Shown: one piece after another, positions 30,869 through 38,507 of the stretch
Position numbering within the stretch: the stretch's first letter is position 1
Layout: each line of letters opens with the position of its first letter
From: Bacteroidota bacterium
Lineage (GTDB): Bacteria; Bacteroidota; Bacteroidia; Flavobacteriales_D; Sanyastnellaceae
Assembly (NCBI GenBank): GCA_027624855.1
Contig: JAQBTQ010000023.1
Coordinates: forward strand, 1-38,507
Reading direction: 5' to 3'
Length of the DNA: 38,507 nucleotides
The notes under the pieces: generated by a model
What the model saw: only the letters and a program-made list of their open reading frames with translations
Told to the model about the DNA's origin: nothing
The model's database searches: none
Made by a program: the position numbers and the translations under genes

Positions 30869-32659
30869 ATGAATAACATCCGAAATTTTTGCATCATCGC
30901 CCACATTGATCACGGGAAAAGCACCCTCGCAGATCGGCTCCTACAAACAACCGGAACCATCACCGAGCGGGAAATGCAAGATCAGGCTTTGGATGATATG
31001 GATTTGGAAAGGGAGCGGGGGATTACAATCAAGAGCCATGCAATTCAGATGGCCTATACCGCCAAGAATGGGGAAGAATTTGTTTTTAATCTCATCGACA
31101 CTCCAGGGCACGTTGATTTCTCGTACGAAGTTTCACGATCTATTGCTGCATGTGAAGGGGCATTGCTCATCGTTGATGCGACGCAAGGCATTGAAGCACA
31201 AACCATATCAAATCTTTACCTCGCGCTTGAGCACGATTTAGAGATCATCCCCATCCTGAATAAAATGGATTTGGATTCCGCAGATCCTGAAGTTGTCGGT
31301 GATCAAATTGTGGACCTGATTGGCTGTTCAATGGATGACATCATTCCTGCAAGCGGAAAAACAGGATTAGGTGTTGAAGACATCTTAGAGTCGATCGTCA
31401 CTCGCGTGCCCGCTCCGAAAGGTGATCCTGAGGCGCCGTTGCAAGCGATGATCTTCGACAGTGTCTACAATCCTTTCCGAGGCATTATTGCATATTACAG
31501 GGTCCTAAACGGACGCATGAAAAAAGGTGATTTGGTTAAGTTTTTCGCAACCAATCGCGAATATGAAGCTGATGAAATCGGCGTTTTGGGCATGGACCTG
31601 AAACCCCGTCAAGAAATTTCTGCCGGAAACGTTGGGTACATTATTTCGGGCATTAAAAACGCCCGAGAGGTTAAAGTAGGGGACACGATTACCTTGAAGT
31701 CAAACCCTTGTACCGATCGGGTGAACGGCTTTGAGGACGTCAAACCCATGGTATTTGCCGGGATTTATCCCGTTGACACCGAAGATTATGAGGAGTTACG
31801 GGCGTCGATGGAAAAGTTGCAACTCAACGACGCCTCGCTGGTTTTCGAACCTGAATCCTCCGCTGCATTGGGGTTTGGATTTCGGTGCGGATTCTTGGGT
31901 ATGCTTCATATGGAAATCATCCAAGAGCGATTGGAACGGGAATTCGACATGACCGTAATCACTACGGTGCCGAACGTGAGTTACCACGCCTTCACAAAGG
32001 ATGGCCAAATGCAGGTTGTCAATAACCCTTCTGACCTGCCTGAACCCAATCATTTGGACCATGTCGAAGAGCCATTCATCAAAGCTCAGGTCATTACCAA
32101 AAGCGAATACATAGGGCAAGTGATGAGCTTGTGTATTGAAAAACGTGGAGTGTTGCTCAATCAAGTTTACCTCACTTCTGACCGCGTTGAATTGACTTTT
32201 AGCATGCCGCTCGGCGAAATCGTTTTTGATTTCTATGATAAGCTCAAGTCCGTCTCCAGGGGCTATGCTTCATTCGACTACTTTCCAGATGAATACAAAC
32301 CATCCAACTTGGTCAAATTGGACATCATGTTGAATGGAGACGGAGTAGATGCCTTGAGCGCGCTCATCCACCGTGATAACGCATTTAACCTCGGCAAGAA
32401 AATCTGTTTAAAGCTCAAAGAGCTCATTCCTCGCCAACAATTCATGATTGCGCTTCAAGCGGGAATCGGGGCAAAAATCATTGCCCGTGAAACCATTAAG
32501 CCCGTTCGAAAAGATGTCACTGCCAAATGCTATGGAGGGGACATCACCCGAAAAAGGAAGCTGCTCGAGAAACAGAAAAAGGGTAAAAAACGCATGCGAC
32601 AAGTGGGCAACATTGAAGTGCCCCAATCAGCATTTCTAGCCGTGCTGAAGCTTGACTAA
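30869..32659 (+). CDS. lepA: Elongation factor 4 (LepA)
   Basis: A translational GTPase that acts on the ribosome, proposed to back-translocate or assist 30S assembly. The 596-residue protein has the G1 motif AHIDHGKST at residues 11-19, the switch region [19 protein letters not shown]3 [15 protein letters not shown], and G4 NKMDL. The LepA-specific C-terminal domain follows ([53 protein letters not shown]). The usual length is about 600. The ATG at 30869 matches the family start; a GTG 18 bases upstream would extend into the promoter region. The 3' end overlaps the convergent rlmN by 4 bases. Confidence 0.97.
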   Translation: MNNIRNFCIIAHIDHGKSTLADRLLQTTGTITEREMQDQALDDMDLERERGITIKSHAIQMAYTAKNGEEFVFNLIDTPGHVDFSYEVSRSIAACEGALLIVDATQGIEAQTISNLYLALEHDLEIIPILNKMDLDSADPEVVGDQIVDLIGCSMDDIIPASGKTGLGVEDILESIVTRVPAPKGDPEAPLQAMIFDSVYNPFRGIIAYYRVLNGRMKKGDLVKFFATNREYEADEIGVLGMDLKPRQEISAGNVGYIISGIKNAREVKVGDTITLKSNPCTDRVNGFEDVKPMVFAGIYPVDTEDYEELRASMEKLQLNDASLVFEPESSAALGFGFRCGFLGMLHMEIIQERLEREFDMTVITTVPNVSYHAFTKDGQMQVVNNPSDLPEPNHLDHVEEPFIKAQVITKSEYIGQVMSLCIEKRGVLLNQVYLTSDRVELTFSMPLGEIVFDFYDKLKSVSRGYASFDYFPDEYKPSNLVKLDIMLNGDGVDALSALIHRDNAFNLGKKICLKLKELIPRQQFMIALQAGIGAKIIARETIKPVRKDVTAKCYGGDITRKRKLLEKQKKGKKRMRQVGNIEVPQSAFLAVLKLD

Positions 32660-33723
32660 ACCGTCGACTTAAACTGCGGCGTTGTTGCGGCATTTTTATT
32701 GGCCAACTGACCGCATGCAGCATCAATGTCTTTGCCTCGTGAGCGTCTCACGTTGACGATGATATTCCTGCTTTCCAACAACTCGACGAAGGCATCGACC
32801 CGTTCGGGCGTAGCTTGCGTGAACTCACCTTGATCTATGGGGTTGTATTCTATGATGTTCACTTTGCAGGGGACGCGTGCGCAAAAAGCTGCAAGTTCTT
32901 GAGCGTCCTCAAGCTGGTCGTTGAAATCATGAAAAATGATGTATTCAAACGTTACGCGGGTGCCCGTTTTGGAATGAAAATGCTGCAGCGCTTCAGCCAA
33001 TGCGTCAAGGTTGTTGGTCTCGTTGATGGCCATGATGCGATTGCGCTTTTCATCGTTGGCAGCATGCAACGACAGCGCTAGATTGAATCGCACCTCATCA
33101 TCACCTAAGCGTTTGATTGCCTTTGCTATTCCCGCGGTACTGACCGTAATCCGCTTTGGTGACATTGCAAGACCTGGGGTTCCACAAATTCGATCAATGG
33201 ATTCCAATACCGCCGAATAATTCAACAGCGGCTCCCCCATGCCCATGTAAACGATATTGGATAACTGTTGATCGTAGTGTTCCATGGCCATTGAACGAAT
33301 CATCTCGACTTGATCATAGATTTCCGCAGCAGTCAAATTCTTAAGCAACTTCAGCTTACCAGTCGCGCAAAACTTACAAGCCAAACTGCAACCAACCTGA
33401 GAAGAAATGCATGCTGTCATCCTTTTCGAAGTGGGGATCAAAACACCCTCAATTACCTGGCCAGCACGAACATCGAATGCACATTTAATGGTCCCATCCG
33501 AACTAAACTGCTGTTCCGCCAATTCAATCCTGGATAACTCAAACGACTCCTTGAGCCGTTCCCTTAATGCAACAGAAAGGTTGCTCATCTCATCAAAAGA
33601 GCCCGCTGCTTTTGACCAAATCCACTCCTCAATCTGTTTAGCTCGAAACGGTTTCTCGCCCCAATCGACGAGGGTTTGCTTTAATTCGCTGGAATTGAGT
33701 TCTCGAATATCTTTCGCAACCAT
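32656..33723 (-). CDS. rlmN: Dual-specificity 23S rRNA/tRNA adenine C2-methyltransferase RlmN
   Basis: A radical-SAM enzyme that methylates C2 of A2503 in 23S rRNA and A37 in some tRNAs. The 355-residue protein has the cluster motif C112-x3-C116-x2-C119 ([12 protein letters not shown]), GEPLLN ([13 protein letters not shown]), and the C-terminal methyl-carrying cysteine C337 in [11 protein letters not shown]. The N-terminal segment [17 protein letters not shown] is typical. The frame opens 9 bases upstream at a TTG, but the ATG at 33723 fits the family and lies 6 bases after a consensus -7 box. It is the last gene of a long minus-strand block. Confidence 0.96.
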   Translation of the reverse strand: MVAKDIRELNSSELKQTLVDWGEKPFRAKQIEEWIWSKAAGSFDEMSNLSVALRERLKESFELSRIELAEQQFSSDGTIKCAFDVRAGQVIEGVLIPTSKRMTACISSQVGCSLACKFCATGKLKLLKNLTAAEIYDQVEMIRSMAMEHYDQQLSNIVYMGMGEPLLNYSAVLESIDRICGTPGLAMSPKRITVSTAGIAKAIKRLGDDEVRFNLALSLHAANDEKRNRIMAINETNNLDALAEALQHFHSKTGTRVTFEYIIFHDFNDQLEDAQELAAFCARVPCKVNIIEYNPIDQGEFTQATPERVDAFVELLESRNIIVNVRRSRGKDIDAACGQLANKNAATTPQFKSTV

Positions 33724-33729
33724 TGTGCC

Positions 33730-33737
33730 CAAAGATA
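33730..33737 (-). promoter_or_regulatory. Consensus -7 box 6 bases before rlmN
   Basis: The minus strand reads TATCTTTG, an exact TAnnTTTG match, then 6 bases and the ATG at 33723. A TTG lies 26 bases upstream, longer than ideal. With a start 4-6 bases after the box, the mRNA would begin at or within 3 bases of the ATG. Confidence 0.45.
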
Positions 33738-33757
33738 CCCCTGAAGCCAGGCGAATT

Positions 33758-34558
33758 CTATGACAAGGTCATTTCTTCTTCTGCGGCCAAATGAATCGGT
33801 TCTTCTTCATGAACTTGAATCATGAGTTGGACCAGCTTTTTGCGAACGAGTTCCTTCTTACGCACGGCAATTGGAACTTCTTTGCCATCCTGGAGGTGCA
33901 GCGTTCCATTGCGATGGCTAAAGGACTGAACCGAAGCTAATCTCACCAAGAAAGAATTATGAACGCGACAAAATATTGGGTCTCCCAACATCTCTTCAAT
34001 CCGTTTCAAATTGCGCGAAACGGTGATTCTCTTGCCCTTTGCGAGATAAAAAGTCGAGTAACTCCCCGAAGCTTCCACATAGAGGATGTCTGCGTGACGA
34101 ACAAAAAACCGTTGTCCAGAGGTGATCAATTCCACGCGTTTGCCACCGGGGGCAACGGATTCTTCATTCTCATCCTGCACGCGAAGTTTGTGTGTAATCT
34201 TCTTTGCACAAGCCTTTAAGTCTTCCTCGTCCACAGGCTTTAATAGATAATCAAATGCCCTTCTGCGCAATGCTTCAACTGCATACTCGTGATAGGTGGT
34301 GCAAAACACCACATAGAAGTTCCGGTTCTCAAATCGATCCAACAATTCAAGGCCCGACTCATTGGGCATTTGAATGTCCAAGAACACGACATCAGGTGTT
34401 AATTCCAATATGAGCCTGTACGCCTCAGAGGCGCTACTGGCTGTCTGAATTACTTGAAAATGGGGGCAGTGCTTTTCGATTTGACGACAAATAGCCTGAC
34501 GAGCTGGCATCTCATCATCGACGACTAAACAACGAATGGCAGTGTTCTCTTCTTTCAT
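33758..34558 (-). CDS. LytTR-family response regulator
   Basis: A two-domain transcription regulator of the AlgR/LytR type, 266 residues. Residues 7-125 form a receiver domain with the acidic pair D14-D15, phosphoacceptor D61 in DVVFLDIQMPN, and conserved K107 in FDYLLKPVDEED. Residues about 145-245 form a LytTR DNA-binding domain (RVELITSGQRFFVRHADILYVEASGSYSTFYL, RNLKRIEEMLGDPIFCRVHNSFLV). A short acidic tail follows. LytTR regulators in this phylum are usually paired with a membrane histidine kinase of the LytS/YehU type, but no kinase gene is in the window. It lies 87 bases after the serine hydrolase gene. Confidence 0.93.
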   Translation of the reverse strand: MKEENTAIRCLVVDDEMPARQAICRQIEKHCPHFQVIQTASSASEAYRLILELTPDVVFLDIQMPNESGLELLDRFENRNFYVVFCTTYHEYAVEALRRRAFDYLLKPVDEEDLKACAKKITHKLRVQDENEESVAPGGKRVELITSGQRFFVRHADILYVEASGSYSTFYLAKGKRITVSRNLKRIEEMLGDPIFCRVHNSFLVRLASVQSFSHRNGTLHLQDGKEVPIAVRKKELVRKKLVQLMIQVHEEEPIHLAAEEEMTLS

Positions 34559-34594
34559 TTGTTTCGTTTTGTTTTGTCAAATCAATAACCACCA

Positions 34595-34613
34595 TGAATG
34601 CCTAGTTCATTCA
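34595..34613. repeat. Inverted repeat upstream of the LytTR regulator
   Basis: TGAATG, 7 bases, CATTCA: a perfect 6-bp inverted repeat in the 87-base gap between the serine hydrolase and LytTR genes. Possible autoregulatory site, or a hairpin ending the upstream transcript; no T-run follows. Confidence 0.25.
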
Positions 34614-34645
34614 ATTAATCTTTGTTTGGTCAGAATTTGTGACTG

Positions 34646-35848
34646 TCATGAATTTTGTTTTTCCAATACCCTTCGGCCCATTTTAACAATACGATGCACG
34701 TCTGATGGAAGGTTGCTCGTTTTATGTTCATCCTTCATGAATCCGGTGCGAACCACGACCAAATCCAAGGAAGGAATGGAAACAATGAATTGACCTCGTA
34801 AGCCTTCCATGCAACTAAACGGTATCCCGTCCTCTGTAACTCCAAGCCAAATTTGGTATCCATAGAAATCCACCAAACATTCATCTGCTACTTCATGAAT
34901 AGGCGTGACAAGCGCTGCCATAAATGTCGAATCAATCAATTGTTCTCCGTTCCAGTTGCCCTGGTGATTGATGAGTTTTCCGAACCGGGCGAAATCCCTT
35001 GGTGTCGCGTAGAACGCCGCAAAACACCTTTCCACTGCCGATTCGGACGGTCCATCGATCGCCCAGTAAGCATCGTTTTGGGCACCCATAGGCTTCCATA
35101 AACCCCGTTCAACCCATTGACTGAGATTCCCCTTACCCAAATTATCAATCATCTCCCCCAGAAGCAAGGTGTTCCCTCCCTGGTATTCCCAGTCTGACCC
35201 TGGGGTAGATTCTACTGCAAACGGCTCTAACAACGCCCGAACTCCATCACGATAGTATGCCTTGGCCATGAAGCCAAACGGGTTATTGTAATCTTCCCCA
35301 AACGGAATGTGAGAGCGCATCTGCAGTACCTGCTCTACGGTAAGGCCTTTACCAACATCACCCGCAAACCTTGGAATGTAATTCGATAGTTCACTTTGAA
35401 CATCCACTTGGCCCTCCGTCACTGCCAGCCCTGTTGCCAATGCGACAATGGTTTTGCACGCAGAAAATGAATTGGATACCGTCCCTTCATCAAAGCCATT
35501 CCAATACCGTTCCATCAACAAAGTGTCCCCGTGAAGCACCAAAAAACTCGCTGACATATAAGAATCATGCCACTCCTGTTCTTCTTCTGTGAATTCCCAT
35601 CCCCAGACTTCCTTTGATATCCAAGCTTCACCGACCGAATCGGCATGAATGGTCCGAAGATCTCGAAATTCAATGTCATCAATGTTGGAGTTTTTCCAAC
35701 CTCTCAAATAAGTCTCTCGGATTCCACTCCAGAGGTAGCCGTGGTCCGTCACCCAAGTCGTCAAGACCAACAAGACTAAAATGCCCAAGGTGCCAAGAAC
35801 TTTTTTTCGATTCTTTTTCATTGAAAGCGTTTTCACGAAGTTCAGCAT
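34646..35848 (-). CDS. Membrane-anchored serine hydrolase, beta-lactamase class C family
   Basis: A 400-residue protein of the beta-lactamase/D-alanyl-D-alanine carboxypeptidase (AmpC, S12) family. An N-terminal hydrophobic anchor (residues about 17-33, VLGTLGILVLLVLTTWV) precedes an extracytoplasmic domain. The nucleophile motif SxxK is S129-A-C-K132 in VSNSFSACKTIVALATG; the second motif looks like Y-Q-G in WEYQGGNTLLLGEM; and LRGQFIVSIPSLDLVVVRTG ends the fold. Family members act on peptidoglycan peptides, D-amino acid peptides or esters; this sequence gives no reason to call it an antibiotic-resistance enzyme. The start could be 35848 (13 bases after lipB) or 35821 (MKKNRKKVLG). Confidence 0.85.
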   Translation of the reverse strand: MLNFVKTLSMKKNRKKVLGTLGILVLLVLTTWVTDHGYLWSGIRETYLRGWKNSNIDDIEFRDLRTIHADSVGEAWISKEVWGWEFTEEEQEWHDSYMSASFLVLHGDTLLMERYWNGFDEGTVSNSFSACKTIVALATGLAVTEGQVDVQSELSNYIPRFAGDVGKGLTVEQVLQMRSHIPFGEDYNNPFGFMAKAYYRDGVRALLEPFAVESTPGSDWEYQGGNTLLLGEMIDNLGKGNLSQWVERGLWKPMGAQNDAYWAIDGPSESAVERCFAAFYATPRDFARFGKLINHQGNWNGEQLIDSTFMAALVTPIHEVADECLVDFYGYQIWLGVTEDGIPFSCMEGLRGQFIVSIPSLDLVVVRTGFMKDEHKTSNLPSDVHRIVKMGRRVLEKQNS

Positions 35849-35861
35849 TTCATGATGAAGT

Positions 35862-36596
35862 TTAGTCCTCAACCCACTCCCAACCAAAAATCATCTGCAA
35901 ATGGTCTTTCAATTTTTGTTCAACATCAAGAATATCTACCTCGTAGCCCAATTCCTTGGCGAGTGATGTGACCCCACGGCCTTGTATGCCGCAGGGAATG
36001 ATCAGTTCGAAGAATTCCAAATCGGTATTGACATTGAAGGCAAATCCATGCATCGTGACCCAGCGAGAACATTTCACACCAAGGGCCGCAATTTTCCTAG
36101 CTTGAGCTCCATTTTCAGCGTCCAACCAAACCCCCGTCAACCCTTCTATTCGACTGGCATTTAATCCGTAGTCTGAACACGTGCGAATAATGGCCTCTTC
36201 CAAACAACGCATGTATTTGCCGATGTCGGTGAAAAACTGCTCTAAATCCAAAATGGGGTATCCCACGAGTTGGCCCGGACCATGATACGTAATGTCTCCA
36301 CCTCGATTGATTGGATAGTATTCCACCCCTTGCTCTTTCAACCATTCTGGAGAAGCAATCACATTCGCTTTGTCTCCTGATTTACCCAATGTCAACACGT
36401 GTGAGTGTTCAACAAAAATCAAATGATTTTCAGGAATGGATAACCCATTGGCCGGATCTTCCGACCACCCTTCAAGTCCAGCATTGCGACGTCTAATCTT
36501 TTGATCAATGATGGCCTTCATCATCGCCTCCTGCTCCCTCCAAACCGGTTCAAATGCACGTCGGCCCCAAGAGTGAAAACGGACGTGCGGCTTCAT
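35862..36596 (-). CDS. lipB: Lipoyl(octanoyl) transferase LipB
   Basis: Transfers octanoyl from acyl carrier protein to lipoyl domains of 2-oxoacid dehydrogenases and glycine cleavage H protein. The 244-residue product has the BPL/LipA-LipB fold with the family signature RGGDITYHGPGQLVGYPI, the catalytic lysine in KIAALGVKCSRWVTMHGFAFNVNTDL, and the acyl-accepting cysteine in IIPCGIQGRGVTS. The ATG at 36596 (MKPHV) is preferred over a GTG one codon upstream. Only 3 bases separate it from the stop of the preceding isomerase gene, so they are cotranscribed. No lipA is in the window. Confidence 0.95.
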   Translation of the reverse strand: MKPHVRFHSWGRRAFEPVWREQEAMMKAIIDQKIRRRNAGLEGWSEDPANGLSIPENHLIFVEHSHVLTLGKSGDKANVIASPEWLKEQGVEYYPINRGGDITYHGPGQLVGYPILDLEQFFTDIGKYMRCLEEAIIRTCSDYGLNASRIEGLTGVWLDAENGAQARKIAALGVKCSRWVTMHGFAFNVNTDLEFFELIIPCGIQGRGVTSLAKELGYEVDILDVEQKLKDHLQMIFGWEWVED

Positions 36597-36599
36597 CAC

Positions 36600-37595
36600 T
36601 CAATCAATTTTAGCGAGGGAGTTCTTGAGATGATCAATGTTTCGGATGTCAACAGGGTCAACGCCAGATCGTTCAGCTAAAATCAGACTTAACCAATCTC
36701 CAACGTGAATCAGGTCAAAAAACCGAGTCATTTCGTCATCGCCATCGCCCTCAACAACCAAAACATCCGCTCCTTGATTTTGAAAAATGTCCGCGCAAAT
36801 TTCCATGCGAATTCGCGTTCGAGGATGGTCTTCTGGGGTTTGAATCATGATGACTACATGTTCTTCACTTCCACTTTCCCAGCCCACCAACTCATTGTGA
36901 TTCATTTCTGGAAAAACCTGATGGCTGCACAACAGTTTGCTGTTTTCGTTTAGCTGTTGGCGCCAACGGGTAAGCAGTCCTTCTTGGCTTGCGTCAGCAT
37001 AAAGCAAAATGGATTTGCCCTCGACGAGGTCTGCGATGGCGTTTGCTCGTTCAATGCAAAGCGACTGATTTTCTGCCAACGTTGCCGAAACATTCCTCAA
37101 TGATTCATACAGTTGTTCAGGAACCAATTCAACACTTCGCAAAATGCGAATCACTGAGGTAAAGGCAAGTCCAAATTGAGACCGTGGCGGCTCGCCACCA
37201 GGAATGCGAATCGAAGGCCAATCTTTCGCGTCGCACCAAGCCCCTAATGTACCACCAGAGGTCACTGCAGCGACAGTCGCTCCGCGACCCGCAGCCGACT
37301 CCAACGCGGCTAAGGTCTCTTCTGTATTGCCTGAATAACTGCATGCAATAATCAACGTCTCGGTACCCACCCATGCAGGCACATCGTAATCTGAATTGGC
37401 CATAATCGGCACCGTCGCCGAACTTGATAACATCTTCGAGGCGATGACTCCACTAATGCCGCTGCCACCCATTCCAAGGATCAAAACGTTTTTCGGGCTC
37501 CAATTGGCCCATTCAAACGCCGTGCCATTTGCAATGCTCCATGCCTCGCTCATTTGCTTTGGAAAGGCCGTTATCAAAGATCTCATCTTCTCCAT
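36600..37595 (-). CDS. Bifunctional phosphoglucose/phosphomannose isomerase-like SIS protein
   Basis: A 331-residue sugar isomerase of the PGI/PMI family, which interconverts fructose 6-phosphate with glucose or mannose 6-phosphate. It has the SIS phosphate-binding signatures (LILGMGGSGISGVIASKML, IACSYSGNTEETLAAL) and the C-terminal catalytic region with Glu and His (FPEMNHNELVGW, residues about 220-235). The ATG at 37595 starts MEKMRSLI and is 10 bases after the TonB receptor stop; the frame opens further up to 37679 inside that gene. A second Met at residue 4 (37586) is possible. In archaea and some bacteria this enzyme serves glycolysis or GDP-mannose supply. Confidence 0.9.
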   Translation of the reverse strand: MEKMRSLITAFPKQMSEAWSIANGTAFEWANWSPKNVLILGMGGSGISGVIASKMLSSSATVPIMANSDYDVPAWVGTETLIIACSYSGNTEETLAALESAAGRGATVAAVTSGGTLGAWCDAKDWPSIRIPGGEPPRSQFGLAFTSVIRILRSVELVPEQLYESLRNVSATLAENQSLCIERANAIADLVEGKSILLYADASQEGLLTRWRQQLNENSKLLCSHQVFPEMNHNELVGWESGSEEHVVIMIQTPEDHPRTRIRMEICADIFQNQGADVLVVEGDGDDEMTRFFDLIHVGDWLSLILAERSGVDPVDIRNIDHLKNSLAKID

Positions 37596-37605
37596 TCTGA
37601 TCGCT

Positions 37606-38507
37606 TTACTCGGTCCATTCAAAGGTAAGTCCAAATCGCACCATTCGTCCCGGTTGAACGACTTGTCCCCGATCGGCATACTGCACGTTCAAAAGGTTAT
37701 CCAATCTCAAATTGCCCTTCCATGCCAACTTGGCTTCATCATTGCCACGAAAGATCCATTCCATACCATACAAGTGGAGCAGCTGGCGGTCATCCTCAAT
37801 CATGGAGCCACCATTCCGATCTTGAATCGAGCTCCTCAAAATCCATTCCATTGGCCCCAAGCCAGCGAGATGAATCAGCGCATCATACTTGACCCGCACG
37901 AAGTCCAAAACATAATTCGACGTGAAGCCCGTAGAAACCCGATTCGCATCCATCCAAGTAGAAGAAACCCGTGCTTGTTGGATATGAGGTTGAGCACCTT
38001 TCTTTTGCCGGTATTCCATTGTGATATCTCCACCCCAAAAATCAATTTCTGATAAGTTTTTCGCTTCGTAAACCGAACTTCCATCGTACCGCACCCAGTC
38101 GATCAAACCAGTTCCTCTTCGATAAAAGCGTGTTGATTCGATGTATAGGTTCCCTTGATTTCCAGAAGCCATTTTCCAACGTGCACCGAACTCAGCTTGG
38201 TCTGACTGTTCTGGCAACAAATTCTCACTGCCTACAGCGCCACCAAGGTTGTAGTACAAATCCGTAAATGACGGGTGCCGGACCGATCGGCCTGCTGAGC
38301 CAAACAATCGACCATTCTCTCCTAAATCAGTCGAAAATTGGGCGGATGGAAGCACGTTGGTGCCAAATCTAGAATTGGCGTTGACACCAACGGTCGCAGT
38401 CGCAGTGATTTGGTTTCCCCGAAAATGAGCAGAAGCATAGCCGTCCAGGTTTTGCCTGACATCACCAAAATTGTAAATGGATTCTTCACCTTCTATGGGC
38501 TCCCCCA
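37606..38507 (-). CDS. TonB-dependent receptor, C-terminal 300 residues (5' end outside window)
   Basis: The C-terminal part of an outer-membrane TonB-dependent receptor barrel; the frame stays open to the right edge. Segments that identify it include GRLFGSAGRSVRHPSFTDLYYN, LPEQSDQAEFGARWKM and LYIESTRFYRRGTGLIDWV. The C-terminal NVQYADRGQVVQPGRMVRFGLTFEW is the pattern common in BtuB/FepA-like receptors, with amphipathic barrel strands ending in an aromatic-rich segment. The plug domain and TonB box are not in the window, so the substrate (cobamide, siderophore or sugar) cannot be told. Its stop is 10 bases upstream of the isomerase gene, which starts the downstream chain to lipB. Confidence 0.9.
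   Translation of the reverse strand, partial: GEPIEGEESIYNFGDVRQNLDGYASAHFRGNQITATATVGVNANSRFGTNVLPSAQFSTDLGENGRLFGSAGRSVRHPSFTDLYYNLGGAVGSENLLPEQSDQAEFGARWKMASGNQGNLYIESTRFYRRGTGLIDWVRYDGSSVYEAKNLSEIDFWGGDITMEYRQKKGAQPHIQQARVSSTWMDANRVSTGFTSNYVLDFVRVKYDALIHLAGLGPMEWILRSSIQDRNGGSMIEDDRQLLHLYGMEWIFRGNDEAKLAWKGNLRLDNLLNVQYADRGQVVQPGRMVRFGLTFEWTE

Noticed and set aside
30692-30913. 74-residue N-terminal extension of the giant adhesin
   Set aside because: It would precede a clean signal peptide and overlap the lepA start and promoter on the other strand.
34646-35848. Antibiotic-resistance beta-lactamase
   Set aside because: It has only the broad class C/serine-hydrolase fold motifs in a housekeeping context; many such proteins act on peptides or esters, so resistance cannot be inferred.
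1-38507. Mobile elements, prophage, defence or toxin-antitoxin systems
   Set aside because: No transposase, integrase, terminal inverted repeats, direct-repeat att pairs, or known defence-gene motifs were seen; nearly every ORF belongs to a conserved chromosomal family.

Overview
The window is an ordinary-looking chromosomal segment of a member of the Bacteroidota, most likely a marine Flavobacteriales-type organism. Four things point there: several promoter boxes close to the Bacteroidota -7 consensus TAnnTTTG (exact upstream of the tRNA, the suf operon, lepA and rlmN); a near absence of Shine-Dalgarno sequences; a giant secreted protein with a type IX secretion type B (gliding-motility/CHU_C) C-terminus together with a MopE-repeat protein; and lineage-typical genes (DUF3098, DUF3108, tryptophan 2,3-dioxygenase, lipoprotein-type TlpA). 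I see no phage, transposon, CRISPR array, toxin-antitoxin or defence locus. Genus is not determinable from the sequence alone.

Layout. 1-61: 5' part of a tRNA(CAU), minus strand. 120-3773: RNase R diverging from a coupled pair, a class I rRNA-type methyltransferase and the tRNA hydroxylase MiaE. 3810-5063: a TlpA-like thioredoxin lipoprotein. 5069-9245 (minus): a GC-rich Xaa-Pro aminopeptidase and a large MopE-repeat secreted protein with a 435-bp DNA repeat. 9364-13041 (plus): a RidA-family (2-aminomuconate-deaminase-like) protein, a DUF3108 protein, tryptophan 2,3-dioxygenase, an M23 peptidase lipoprotein and a possible 46-codon ORF. 13038-18619 (minus): a complete sufABCDSE iron-sulfur assembly operon with a clear promoter and a perfect inverted repeat at its expected transcription start.

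18757-21208 (plus): ftsX, DUF3098, uppP and a lipoprotein, an envelope and division operon. 21215-21964 (minus): an exported superoxide dismutase. 22071-25664 (plus): an AsmA-like protein, a coupled conserved hypothetical and rsmI. 25656-30691 (minus): a giant nidogen-like T9SS adhesin followed by radA, which seems to start at TTG. 30869-32659 (plus): lepA. 32656-38507 (minus): from the right edge inward, a TonB-dependent receptor (partial), a phosphoglucose/phosphomannose isomerase-like protein, lipB, a serine hydrolase of the beta-lactamase family, an orphan LytTR response regulator and rlmN.

Common threads are translation and RNA quality control (rnr, methyltransferase, miaE, rsmI, lepA, rlmN), oxygen and iron-sulfur management (suf, SOD, miaE, tryptophan dioxygenase) and envelope construction (M23, ftsX, uppP, asmA, TlpA). 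Genes are packed with ATGA or TAATG overlaps and there is no gene-free stretch over 300 bases. The least expected signal is regulatory: eight genes have a -7-like box ending only 4-7 bases before the ATG, suggesting leaderless or near-leaderless mRNAs, and the suf operon carries a candidate operator at its start site.
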